A stretch of 64,000 nt of DNA from Pseudomonas sp. RIT-PI-r. Its GTDB lineage: Bacteria; Pseudomonadota; Gammaproteobacteria; Pseudomonadales; Pseudomonadaceae. Below the pieces are notes generated by a model. It was not told the origin of the DNA. It was given only the letters and a program-made list of their open reading frames with translations, and did not search any database. Shown piece after piece: positions 36,118 through 45,336 of this stretch (positions within the stretch are counted from its first letter, which is position 1; every line of letters begins with the position of its first letter). The translations under genes were made by a program, and so were the position numbers. The DNA lies in NCBI RefSeq assembly GCF_001297015.1, contig NZ_LIGE01000025.1, forward strand, positions 1 to 64,000. Reading direction: 5' to 3'.

Positions 36118-37371
36118 TTAACCGCGTGGGGTCGTGGCGGCCAGCTTCACAACCGCACCGGACGCACCCTTGGCAGGGGCGACTTTGGGCAGGTTGCTGG
36201 CTTCCAGCGCTTGACGTTGTTGAGCGAGTGCCGCGATGGTCTGTTCGCTGGCCATCGGTACCACTTCAGGGGTGACCGGCGAGCCAGGGCGAACCCGTTG
36301 CAGACCCTTGACGATGATCGTGTCGTCCTTGTTCAGGCCTGTACGGACGATGCGCAGGCCTTCGATTTTCGGACCCAGTTCGACGGCGCGGTACGCGGTT
36401 TTGTTGTCCGCATCCATCACCAGCACGACCTTTTTGCCGAGGTCGGTACCGACCGCTTCGTCGTTGATCAGCATGGCGTTGTAAGTGCCGCTGCCGACCA
36501 GTTTCAGTCGTGCGTACAGGCCCGGGGTGTAGGTGCCGTCGCTGTTGTCGAACACCGCGCGACCACGGATGGTGCCGGTTTTCGGGTTGACCTGGTTGTC
36601 GACGAAGTTCATCTGACCCAGGTGCGGATTGCCGTCCTCGTTGGACAGGCCCATGTACACCGGAGTCGTGGCGCCACGCTGACCGTTACGGGCCAGTTGG
36701 GTGTATTTGAGGAAGACGCGCTCGTCAGCGTCGAAGTAGGCGTAAACGCGATCGGTGGAAACCACGCTGGTCAGCGGCGTAGTGTCTGCGGTCACCAGGT
36801 TACCGGCGGTGATTTCGGCACGGCTGACACGGCCACTGATCGGTGCGGTCACGCGGGTGAAGCTGAGGTTCAGTTTGGCCAGATCCAGCTGCGCCTGCAG
36901 GGCACCGACAGCAGCTCGGGCTTCTTGAGCCGCACTGGTACGCGAGTCGGCGAGTTCTGCAGAAATCGCGTTGCTGGCACGCAGGCGTTCACCGCGACCG
37001 GCTTCGTTTTCACTGCGGGTGGCGTTGGCGCGGGATTGGGCTACGAGGGCTTCGAGGCGGCGCACCTCAGCCTGGAACGGACGCGGGTCGATCTGGAACA
37101 GCAGGTCGCCTTTCTTGACCAGCGCGCCTTCAGTGAAAGCGACTTGATCGATCTGGCCGGAGACCCGTGGACGGATTTCAACGGTTTCCGGCGCCTCAAG
37201 GCGCCCGGTGAATTCGTCCCACTCGTTGACCGGTTGCTCGATTACCTTGGCCACGCTGACTTTGGCAGCAGGCGCGGTGGCGGCAGTCTCCGGAGTCTTG
37301 CCGCAGGCGCTCATCACCAGTACGGCCAACAAGGCCAACGGGAAGCGCAAATGTTTGAGTGACTGTTCCAT
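36118..37371 (-). CDS. mexE: MexE periplasmic adaptor of the RND pump
   Basis: 417 residues from ATG 37,371 (MEQSLKHLRFPLALLA), lipoprotein-type signal ending VLVMSACGK. Membrane-fusion protein features: ETVEIRPRVSGQIDQVAFTE lipoyl half, alpha hairpin with QARAAVGALQAQLDLAKLNL, second half FTRVTAPISGRVSRAEIT. First gene of mexEF-oprN. Its regulator mexT is not adjacent but 14.5 kb away, across accessory genes. Confidence 0.93.
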   Translation of the reverse strand: MEQSLKHLRFPLALLAVLVMSACGKTPETAATAPAAKVSVAKVIEQPVNEWDEFTGRLEAPETVEIRPRVSGQIDQVAFTEGALVKKGDLLFQIDPRPFQAEVRRLEALVAQSRANATRSENEAGRGERLRASNAISAELADSRTSAAQEARAAVGALQAQLDLAKLNLSFTRVTAPISGRVSRAEITAGNLVTADTTPLTSVVSTDRVYAYFDADERVFLKYTQLARNGQRGATTPVYMGLSNEDGNPHLGQMNFVDNQVNPKTGTIRGRAVFDNSDGTYTPGLYARLKLVGSGTYNAMLINDEAVGTDLGKKVVLVMDADNKTAYRAVELGPKIEGLRIVRTGLNKDDTIIVKGLQRVRPGSPVTPEVVPMASEQTIAALAQQRQALEASNLPKVAPAKGASGAVVKLAATTPRG

Positions 37372-37455
37372 GGATGCATCCGCCAATGTATTGAAGATGG
37401 GCGGATGATGATCGGCGGGGTGTGATGGCACGAATCGAATGAAGCAAAGGTAACT

Positions 37456-37532
37456 ATCATTCGGAATGATATAAGACCCGAACGAGCCCTCTAGTATGCG
37501 TCTTTCGTTAGGGGGCTATCAATATCCGTGAT
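37456..37532 (-). promoter_or_regulatory. Two nod-box-like MexT sites upstream of mexE
   Basis: ATC-N9-GAT, the half-site pattern of nod boxes bound by NodD and MexT, occurs at 37,456-37,470 as ATCATTCGGAATGAT (a perfect 7-bp dyad) and at 37,518-37,532 as ATCAATATCCGTGAT. Starts are 62 bases apart, about six helical turns. The first lies 85 bases before the mexE ATG. MexT binding is inferred from motif and position. Confidence 0.6.
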
Positions 37533-37638
37533 GAAAGTTTCATGATGCGTTGCGTAGCAAATCACGGTGCAAATCCGCAGGCCAGAAACAAAGAGACGGC
37601 CATGAAGGCCGTCTCGATCAGCTAGATGCCGATGTGTA

Positions 37639-38091
37639 TCAGTTGATGCCTTTGCGGTTCGGACCGAAACGGTTCGGGCCCGGCTGGCTGTCTTGCGCCA
37701 GGAACACCAGGTTGACGATTGGCAGCAGCAACCACCAGCCGCTACGATCGGTGTCGTGCATACGACGTACACCAACGGCAATGCTCGGCACTAGCAGCGC
37801 CAGATTATAAAGACCTTGCAGAACCCCGCCGGTTTTGAAAAAACCGTCAATGAATCCCATAACGAACGCAACACCCATGCTGATCAGGAAGAACAACCAG
37901 TATTCACGGCGCGTAGCACGACCGTTGAATACCGCGTAATTCTTCAATGCTTCAAGGTAAGGATTGCCCGTCGAAATGGCGGGGCCTTGTGCATAGGACT
38001 GTTGGGTTGCCTGAGGCGCCCCGCACTGTGGGCAAGCCACGGCCAAAGTGCTTATTTCCTTGGCGCAACCGCGGCAGAAAACCATGCTCAT
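37639..38091 (-). CDS. Zinc-ribbon plus DUF805 membrane protein
   Basis: 150 residues from ATG 38,091 (AGGGA upstream). N-terminal zinc ribbon with Cys6, Cys9, Cys20, Cys23 (CRGCAKEISTLAVACPQCG), a linker, then the DUF805 membrane domain: NYAVFNGRATRREYWLFFLI, further helices and GVRRMHDTDRSGWWLLLPIV. Function of DUF805 proteins is unknown. The zinc ribbon is nearly the same as in the gene just upstream (16 bp away), so the pair shares a module. Confidence 0.8.
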   Translation of the reverse strand: MSMVFCRGCAKEISTLAVACPQCGAPQATQQSYAQGPAISTGNPYLEALKNYAVFNGRATRREYWLFFLISMGVAFVMGFIDGFFKTGGVLQGLYNLALLVPSIAVGVRRMHDTDRSGWWLLLPIVNLVFLAQDSQPGPNRFGPNRKGIN

Positions 38092-38106
38092 ATTTTTTCC
38101 CTAAAA

Positions 38107-38454
38107 TTATTCAATCGATAGAAACAGCAAAACCAACGCGGTAAGGCCAGACAAAATGATGCCGGCGATCGCAAGGTTTCTTCCTGAGTGTTTTTGGTTG
38201 ATGCAAATGATGCCGCAGGCGAGACCGGCGATGCTGATAAAACCAACACCGAGGATCGTTTCAGCGTCCCATTCGGAATCATCAAAGAGCGTGAGTGCGC
38301 AGATAATTCCGAGGATCATCGAAACGATGGCTAGCCAAGGTACTTCGGCTTGCGTTTGCGGCACGAAGGCCTGTTGGCTGGCCCCGCACTGGGGGCAAGA
38401 GAGCGCCGTTTCGTGAAGCTCCTTGGCGCAAGCACGACAATAGACCATTGCCAT
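38107..38454 (-). CDS. Zinc-ribbon membrane protein (DUF4190-like)
   Basis: 115 residues from ATG 38,454 with AAGGA upstream. Zinc ribbon with Cys6, Cys9, Cys20, Cys23 (CRACAKELHETALSCPQCG), then three hydrophobic segments (WLAIVSMILGIICALTLF, ILGVGFISIAGLACGIICI, LAIAGIILSGLTALVLLFL) around a NQKHSGRNLAIAGIILS stretch as in DUF4190 proteins. Role unknown. First gene of a two-gene unit with the DUF805 protein. Confidence 0.72.
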   Translation of the reverse strand: MAMVYCRACAKELHETALSCPQCGASQQAFVPQTQAEVPWLAIVSMILGIICALTLFDDSEWDAETILGVGFISIAGLACGIICINQKHSGRNLAIAGIILSGLTALVLLFLSIE

Positions 38455-38814
38455 CGTTTTCCTTAACTGAGTGCGAAATCCCCGACCTTCCGTAGGCCGA
38501 GGCGGCGCTAAGTTAATCTTTATTACCAAATTTGTCATTAGGCACTGTGCCACTAATGGCATTTTTGCCCTTGTAGAAGCTGTGGTGGGTGGTTCAACAC
38601 TCCTTTGAGAGCCTCAAGACCTATAAGTCCCGAGCAAGCGCCTGACATGCACATTTCGCTAGGGGGCTATAAATCTGTTTGGTGACAAATCTGCGTAGCG
38701 GTGCGTGCAAAGGTCATGACCGCAGATGAAATGATTGCATTTGAATAGTGGCTCTATGATGTTATTTTTCGCGACCCATTTCCTGTTTCATTCGCTCAAG
38801 GAGAAAGAGCACTC
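38455..38814. other. Intergenic region at the left side of the accessory block
   Basis: 360 bases without a gene. It contains an imperfect dyad (CATTAGGCAC...GTGCCACTAATG, 38,536-38,558), a possible operator or terminator. At 38,646-38,672 it also has a sequence matching one upstream of mexE at 37,496-37,522 (TTTCG, C or T, TAGGGGGCTAT). AAGGAG precedes the McrB-like gene. Confidence 0.5.
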
Positions 38815-40221
38815 ATGGTTGAGCATCAGTTGATCCTGTTCGGACCGCCCGGCACCAGTAAAAGCCATCGGGCCCGGACGACAAAGGCCGAGGCTCTGGG
38901 CGTGGACGATGCGCAGATCGTTCCAGTCGCCTTTCATCCGGATTACAGCTACGGCGAATTCGTTGCGCGATTGATGCCCAGAACTCGGGAAAATCAGATC
39001 GAGTATCGCGTCCACGCCGGGCCTTTCCTGCGTGCGTTGGCGCTTGCCTATAGTCATCTGCCTCAGGCAAGTAACGGTCAGGCATCGCAGAACGTATTGC
39101 TGCTTGTCGATGAGATCAACCGCGGTAATTGCGCAGAAATTTTTGGCGATGTGTTCCAGTTGCTTGATCGTGATGATGAGGGCTGGTCGAGCTATGCGAT
39201 CAGTGTTTCCGATCTGGTGATCGATGCGCTTGAGGCCGAGCTTGCACTGCTCGGCCACAACAGTCCTTTTCCCGATTTGAACAAGCGACTGGCGGATACG
39301 CTGAAGCAGCGTCAGTTATGCTTGCCGCCGAACCTGATCATGATCGGCACGATGAACACCAGCGACGAATCCGTGTATTTCATGGACTCGGCGTTCAAGC
39401 GTCGCTGGCATTTTGAATTCTGTGCTGAAGAGTTCAGCAATGACGTGCCTGCCAGCCAGAAAAAGGCTCTCATGCCGTCAGCACATCATTTGACTTGGGA
39501 GACATTCGTCACCGCGCTGAACCAGTTCATTCGAGACCGCTGCACAGCCCCAAGGCTCGATGACAAGCTGGTGGGGCCTTGGTTTATCAAAGGCAGGCGC
39601 GAGCCGGATAGAACTCTGGCCGATGTCTACCCAAAAGAACTGAACAAGCTCATTGCCGCGACCGGCATGATTGGCGACCCCGCCAGCGGTGTTCGGCAAA
39701 GCAGAGCGTTCGACGATGACTTGAAGACGCTGGCTGACAAAATGTCCGAAGCCAATCGCAAGCGCTTGCTGAAGGAGGGTGGCCATGATCCAAAAGCTGA
39801 ACTCAAGTTCACAAAAATCCGTTCCAGTTCCGGCCATGCAAATCAGTACTACTGTTCAAAGACCTCTCCAAAGAAGTTCAAGTCGGACACCAAAGGTCTG
39901 ATTATCGAAGACTATTTAGAGCAGCTTGCCAGGTTCAAACTGCACTCTGAAGTTCACCGCATTGAGCGCGCCGATATCGTGGGCAAGTTGTTCCTCTATT
40001 TGTGGGACAACGTCTTTGATCGTGACCGGTCCCCGTTGTGTACGCTGCTCGCAATCGAACAGCGTGAGCTGCGCACCTTCGGGCAGTTTGCCACGCGGGT
40101 CGACGAGTTCATTAAATGCTTGTGCCCACCCCCTGATATCCACGAACTACTAAGCGCCGCGTTCGTTGAGGCTGCCCTGGATCTGGAAGATGATGCATTG
40201 CCTGCATCCGACGAGGCCTGA
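38815..40221 (+). CDS. McrB-like AAA+ GTPase/ATPase of a modification-dependent restriction system
   Basis: 468 residues. The AAA+ module starts almost at residue 1: Walker A GPPGTSKS (10-17), Walker B LLLVDEINRGN (95-105), sensor GTMNTSDES (178-186) and arginine-finger region DSAFKRRW (191-198), the McrB subfamily set. E. coli McrB has a DNA-binding domain before this; here there is none, as in stand-alone McrB/LlaJI-type motors. It should form hexamers that drive the McrC-like nuclease encoded 2 bp downstream. Confidence 0.85.
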   Translation: MVEHQLILFGPPGTSKSHRARTTKAEALGVDDAQIVPVAFHPDYSYGEFVARLMPRTRENQIEYRVHAGPFLRALALAYSHLPQASNGQASQNVLLLVDEINRGNCAEIFGDVFQLLDRDDEGWSSYAISVSDLVIDALEAELALLGHNSPFPDLNKRLADTLKQRQLCLPPNLIMIGTMNTSDESVYFMDSAFKRRWHFEFCAEEFSNDVPASQKKALMPSAHHLTWETFVTALNQFIRDRCTAPRLDDKLVGPWFIKGRREPDRTLADVYPKELNKLIAATGMIGDPASGVRQSRAFDDDLKTLADKMSEANRKRLLKEGGHDPKAELKFTKIRSSSGHANQYYCSKTSPKKFKSDTKGLIIEDYLEQLARFKLHSEVHRIERADIVGKLFLYLWDNVFDRDRSPLCTLLAIEQRELRTFGQFATRVDEFIKCLCPPPDIHELLSAAFVEAALDLEDDALPASDEA

Positions 40222-40223
40222 CG

Positions 40224-41552
40224 ATGCTGCTCGACGACATTGAACGAGTCGAAAGCGACGGCGAGGTGGGACTGTTTCGCGAAAAGGATGGGCGCTATCT
40301 GTTGAAGGTGCCCCATGGCATGAGCGAAGTGAACAGCGCTGAGGCGTTGTCGCTGCTTTACCGTTGTTTCGTAGTGTTTCGCCGAACCCAGCGCGAGCAT
40401 GAGGTGCTGACAGCCCATGATGGTGTCGAAGCCGATGACAAGGGCAATGAGCGGGCTGACGACGGAATGGCGTTCCACGACGCGCTGGCGCTGGACGAGT
40501 TGTTCGATCGTGCCGACCCACGCAGCCTGCTTTCAATGTGTGAGCGGCGCGGTCGCAGTGTCGATAACCCATATCGCCGTTTTGATCGACATCTGCATCG
40601 TGCGCTGTTTGATCAACGAGGCGCGGCTTACTTTGAGTCGATCCAGCAAGACCGTCGGTTCGGTCAGTTTGGCAAGGCGGATATCCTCGGCCTTTACTGC
40701 TTTCTGGCGCTGGATTTTTATCGGGGTTTTCTCAAAGTCGATCCCCGATGTGCCTGGGGCAGTTTCGTTGTTGAAGGCGAAGCGCTGGCGCAAGATTTCC
40801 GCCACCGTTACCTCAGCGCCGAAGACTCGCTCTATTGCGGTGATGCGCTGTCACGCCAGCGCAGCCTGAGCCATCTGCGCCACTTGCTGCAAAGTATCGA
40901 CCGCTGCGCGGCACCTCGCGACGCTCACTATTATCAGTTGCACGATGCGCTGGAGCGATACCTGCATGCAGGTACACAAAGCAACCAGGACACCGGGCTG
41001 ATATGGGGCGTTGGAAAATTCTGGGCAGTCTGGGAATCAGTCTGTTTGTGTCATGGGTTGAACGAAGGTGAAGGCAGGCTCGAAGCTTTCCAGACTTGCG
41101 ATGATCAGCATCTGCCACTTGGAATAGCCGATGCCACGACGCTAGCCCGCTGGCAAAAGCAGCGCTACAGGATTTTCGCTCGCAACCACATCAAACGGCG
41201 CCCCGATCTGGTCAAGCAGGAGGGTGAAGTCTGGACGGTGGTGGATTTCAAATACTACGAGCAGGCTACTTTAAAACGGCCCAAGTGGAGCAAGAATGCT
41301 GAGCTCGCCAAGGAAGAGCGGGACTTTCTGAATCTGGAGGCCTACGGGCTGCTACTGCATAACCATCTGGCCAGAGAGGGGTTGAGCGAGCACGAAGTCT
41401 GGCTGGAGATGTGGTTGCCGGGCGAGCGAGAGTCATGGTTCGAGTTTCGCGGCGAACCGGCCTGGGACCCGCCGCTGCGTGTGCGTACGCTGGCGACCAC
41501 CGAGCTGATCAAGGCATACGCTGATCAATACCAGTGCTCGACACGGTCCTGA
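40224..41552 (+). CDS. McrC-like PD-(D/E)XK restriction nuclease
   Basis: 442 residues, longer than E. coli McrC (348). The nuclease core is near the C-terminus: RRPDLVKQEGEVWTVVDFKYYE, giving Asp328 and Asp341-x-Lys343 of a PD-(D/E)XK site. The N-terminal part would contact the McrB motor and perhaps supply the target recognition that the short McrB lacks. Only two bases separate it from the McrB-like gene. Confidence 0.82.
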   Translation: MLLDDIERVESDGEVGLFREKDGRYLLKVPHGMSEVNSAEALSLLYRCFVVFRRTQREHEVLTAHDGVEADDKGNERADDGMAFHDALALDELFDRADPRSLLSMCERRGRSVDNPYRRFDRHLHRALFDQRGAAYFESIQQDRRFGQFGKADILGLYCFLALDFYRGFLKVDPRCAWGSFVVEGEALAQDFRHRYLSAEDSLYCGDALSRQRSLSHLRHLLQSIDRCAAPRDAHYYQLHDALERYLHAGTQSNQDTGLIWGVGKFWAVWESVCLCHGLNEGEGRLEAFQTCDDQHLPLGIADATTLARWQKQRYRIFARNHIKRRPDLVKQEGEVWTVVDFKYYEQATLKRPKWSKNAELAKEERDFLNLEAYGLLLHNHLAREGLSEHEVWLEMWLPGERESWFEFRGEPAWDPPLRVRTLATTELIKAYADQYQCSTRS

Positions 41553-41574
41553 TCCCATCACCGCCGGGCGCCAG

Positions 41575-42130
41575 CTACTTCTTCGGCATGGTGGAGCGCT
41601 TTACCGGGCCCTTGCTGCTCAAGGTACGCCGCGCGGCATGGACCGCACGCTCGGAAAGTGCTTCCATGCGTGGCGATTGCAGTTCCCAGGCATGCCAATA
41701 AAGCTCGATATCGGTGAAATGCCCCGGGGCCACATCCACCAGATCCCGACTTTTCAGCGAATCGCTGACCTGCATATACGGCACCATTCCATAACCCAGC
41801 CCTCGGCGGATAGCTTTCAGGCGTGCCTCTGGAAGTGACAAGTAGTGAGTGGGATAAGCGTCTGCGTGCAGGCCGAAGCGTGACTGCACGAAATCAGACT
41901 GCAATGTGTCCTTGCGAGAATAGGCAAATACTGGTGCCTTGCGCGCAGCAGAGCGATTCAGGCCCTTGGCAAACCAGCGTTGTTGAAAGTCTGGTGATGC
42001 CACCAGTTGATAACGCATCGAGCCCAGCAACTCTGCAAAGTATCTCACGCATCGGCTCTGAACGCGTGCCGATACAGCCGATTACTTGGCCACTTTCCAG
42101 CAGTGCGTAGGTGTGATCCTGATCTGTCGT
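41575..42130 (-). pseudogene. ArgP/IciA-type LysR regulator remnant, truncated and frameshifted
   Basis: The minus strand encodes the C-terminal part of an ArgP-like regulator in two frames: TTDQDHTYALLESGQVIGCIGTRSEPMR (to about 42,045), then YFAELLGSMRYQLVASPDFQQRWFAKGL to the stop at 41,575. The join at about 42,040-42,050 needs removal of one base. The DNA-binding half is missing; similarity ends near 42,130 where unrelated sequence begins. A dead fragment, probably left by recombination at the border of an inserted element. Confidence 0.75.
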
Positions 42131-42486
42131 ACTGGATTCGAAGAGACAGATGGGTGACAAACTGCACAACTTTAGAGAAGGCGGGTTATATCGACAGGTT
42201 TGTCCAAGGGTTTTCCAGTGAAACACCTTGGCGGTTGTTGATACTGCAAGAAAGTGCCAGTAAGCAGGCCGTCGGAGGTGATCTTGTATACGGTGTGGAG
42301 AGAGTTGTCGGGATGAAGCCCTACGTGGATAGTTACATTGACCTACTGAGTGGCAGTGACAAAAGGGCAGCACTAGATACGGATCATGTCATACGCCGTC
42401 GTATGCAAGAGAAGTACCTGGTATCGAGAAGTCAGGATATTTGCTCCTTGTATCAATTTCTGCTGGAAGGTGAGACACCAAAGTGA
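42131..42486 (+). pseudogene. Possible fragment of an unrecognised gene
   Basis: One plus-strand frame stays open to TGA 42,486 and reads like protein (LEKAGYIDRFVQGFSSETPW; VYGVERVVGMKPYVDSYIDL; DVRR-free tail ending FLLEGETPK). Upstream the frame runs antisense through the argP remnant, so no genuine start is evident. A second frame continues LYLLTDAKTLKNRIATRIKR to 42,631, which could mean a frameshift. I recognise no family. It may be the end of a gene truncated by the same event that cut argP. Confidence 0.3.
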
Positions 42487-42598
42487 CTCTGTAGGCCTAT
42501 ACCTTCTGACGGACGCTAAAACGTTGAAAAACAGGATAGCTACGCGCATCAAGCGACAGCTACCCGGGACCGAACCACAGGATCTCGACCCTTGTTTC

Positions 42599-42626
42599 AA
42601 AGACTATCCGGATCCCCAAAGAACAT
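42599..42626. repeat. att-like direct repeat, copy of the mexT 3' end
   Basis: 28 bases matching 51,921-51,948 with one mismatch. On the minus strand, 42,626 to 42,597 reads as the last nine codons of MexT plus stop (MFFGDPDSL, TGA), with one synonymous change. About 50-70 bases to the right is TGTGCCCCCATT repeated once (42,673-42,694), resembling integrase arm sites. Confidence 0.75.
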
Positions 42627-42839
42627 TTTGACATGGCTCTAGGACGGTTATTTCAGGTCGAAAAAAAAGAGTTGTGCCCCCATTTGTGCCCCCACTTGCA
42701 TCGGCTGTGTTAGCGATCGTGAATGGCGATTCCTGATAAACACCAGTGTGGCTTTGGCTAGCTTTCAGTGTACGCCCTGAAGTCAGTATTTAATGTTCTT
42801 GTGACAGTCCTCATCCTGCTTCGGCGTTGCGTGTAGTGG

Positions 42840-44002
<1,163 letters not shown>

Positions 44003-44066
44003 CTGACACTTCGATCTGGCGAGCATTCTCGCCTAAATGGGTGTCCGGTTTCATTAGACCACTACA

Positions 44067-44185
44067 CTAATACGGCTGTCCTTACGATCAAGGGACCCCA
44101 GAAGGCTCTCGTCTTCCTCTGAAAGCTTCTGGTCCTTGATTTGGCTGATCACGTTGCGGTCTACAAAATGTACGAATTTGATCAT
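44067..44185 (-). pseudogene. 5' fragment of a PIN-like gene cut by the IS
   Basis: ATG 44,185 with AGGAAA upstream, then MIKFVHFVDRNVISQIKDQK and on to RKDSRIS, about 40 codons, before running into the IS end at 44,066. FVDRNVIS resembles the first acidic motif of PIN nucleases (D-x-N-V). On the other side of the IS the same strand reads ATPKQDEDCHKNIKY followed by TGA (42,831 down to 42,784), which could be its last codons; the middle of the gene is absent. Confidence 0.5.
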
Positions 44186-44374
44186 TGCTATTTCCTGTTC
44201 ATTCTCAGATAGCTCCAGGCCAACTGCGCAGCTTGAGAGTATCCTTCGCTAAGCCGGAGGAGAGCTCCTATAAGCGAAAAAAGTAACCGTCCGGTAGAAC
44301 ACAATCATGTTATGCCATGGCGCGAGCAAGATGCCCTTGTTGACGGTTGCGGTGGAGCATCTACGATGCTTTTG

Positions 44375-44400
44375 GTGTCCGGGATCAGTTGACCACTACA
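44375..44400. repeat. Orphan end of the same IS3-family element
   Basis: GTGTCCGGGATCAGTTGACC followed by ACTACA is the reverse complement of the left terminal repeat at 42,832-42,857 with one mismatch. No transposase sequence adjoins it. It lies 309 bases beyond the right end of the IS, in inverted orientation to its left end, and looks like the scar of a second copy. Confidence 0.75.
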
Positions 44401-44439
44401 AATCGCCTAGACCTCCCCTGGCTGCACAAGCTCGGCAAG

Positions 44440-45336
44440 CTATGCCCCCAAACGTTGGTATTTCGCTAGTAATCGCTCAACTTCGGCAGCCAACAAGTCT
44501 TCCACCATGGCCGAATATTGCTGATCAGGCGCCGCATAGGCGTAAAGCGCATCAACCTGCTGAAATGCCAGGTTCTGCAAGTTTGTGGCATGTGGCTCAG
44601 GCATGGTGATGGCCAGGTCGAGTTGGCTCTCGATAGTGGCGATCTGCGCTTTGATCTCACGCCAGCGTGCGGTGCGTTGCTCCACCAAGCCCTGCCGGTT
44701 CAGGCCAAAGACTCGGTAGGTGTGGTGGCCGTAGGGGTCAATCTGACCGGCATGCGCTTGAGGTCCGACCACGCTCAGCTCTTGCTCCAGCATCCACTTC
44801 AAGTGCTGCTTGGGGTCGCGTCGAGTAGGATCAATGAGCGCGGGGTCTTCGGCTTCGTGATCATCACTCGCACCAAAGGCGCGCTGTGGCCCCAATATGG
44901 GAAACAAATCGCCTTTACCTAAATAAAACTGTCCCTCGACCTCATCTTCCAGTGGGGTTTGTTCGGTTTGCTGAGCGTCCTGGTAGCGTCGTCGATTACA
45001 ATCGATGCAACTGGCAAGTAAGTTTTCCCAGCGCGCGGCGAGCCACCAATACCCTGGGTGCTCAGGGCAGCCAGCAACGCGTCCTTTCGGGCGGAAGTGC
45101 TCAATATCGGTCGGTTGAACGGCCCGAATGCTGGACTCGCAATAGGCACATTTGCCAAAGAACAACGTATTTAATGCCGTGGCAACATCATCCTGTCGAT
45201 AGGCCTTGAATTTGAACTTAGTGGTGGTAGTAGTCCTAAAGTGTTGGGTCGCCCGAGCACGTTCGCGGGCGGCCAGGCTTGTGGATCCGGCTAGGGATGC
45301 TGGGACGGGAACATCCCGTCGATCTACCCACCTCAT
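44440..45336 (-). CDS. HNH endonuclease, PtuB/retron-HNH type
   Basis: 298 residues. Treble-clef HNH core: Cys63-x2-Cys66 (FFGKCAYCES), DIEHFRPKG with His80, WWLAARWENLLASCIDCNRRR with Cys110-x2-Cys113. This arrangement is that of the HNH proteins found with Septu (PtuB) and retron ATPase systems. The remaining 170 residues are helical and unassigned. Its ATG overlaps the stop of the preceding ATPase gene by 4 bases, so the two are one operon and presumably one complex. Confidence 0.82.
   Translation of the reverse strand: MRWVDRRDVPVPASLAGSTSLAARERARATQHFRTTTTTKFKFKAYRQDDVATALNTLFFGKCAYCESSIRAVQPTDIEHFRPKGRVAGCPEHPGYWWLAARWENLLASCIDCNRRRYQDAQQTEQTPLEDEVEGQFYLGKGDLFPILGPQRAFGASDDHEAEDPALIDPTRRDPKQHLKWMLEQELSVVGPQAHAGQIDPYGHHTYRVFGLNRQGLVEQRTARWREIKAQIATIESQLDLAITMPEPHATNLQNLAFQQVDALYAYAAPDQQYSAMVEDLLAAEVERLLAKYQRLGA

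Noticed and set aside
38571..38600. REP-like CCTTGTAGAAGCTGTGG
   Set aside because: Matches only part of one REP arm and has no inverted partner.
42540..42600. tRNA-like GGTTCGGTCCCGGG on the minus strand near the left att
   Set aside because: No acceptor, D or anticodon arms can be formed around it; the att core matches mexT, not a tRNA.
42673..42694. TGTGCCCCC repeat as evidence for an integrase gene at the left border
   Set aside because: No integrase-like frame is present on either strand nearby; kept only as a border motif.
44307..44609. 100-codon plus-strand frame over the IS scar
   Set aside because: It crosses the IS end remnant and runs antisense into the HNH gene; no ribosome site.
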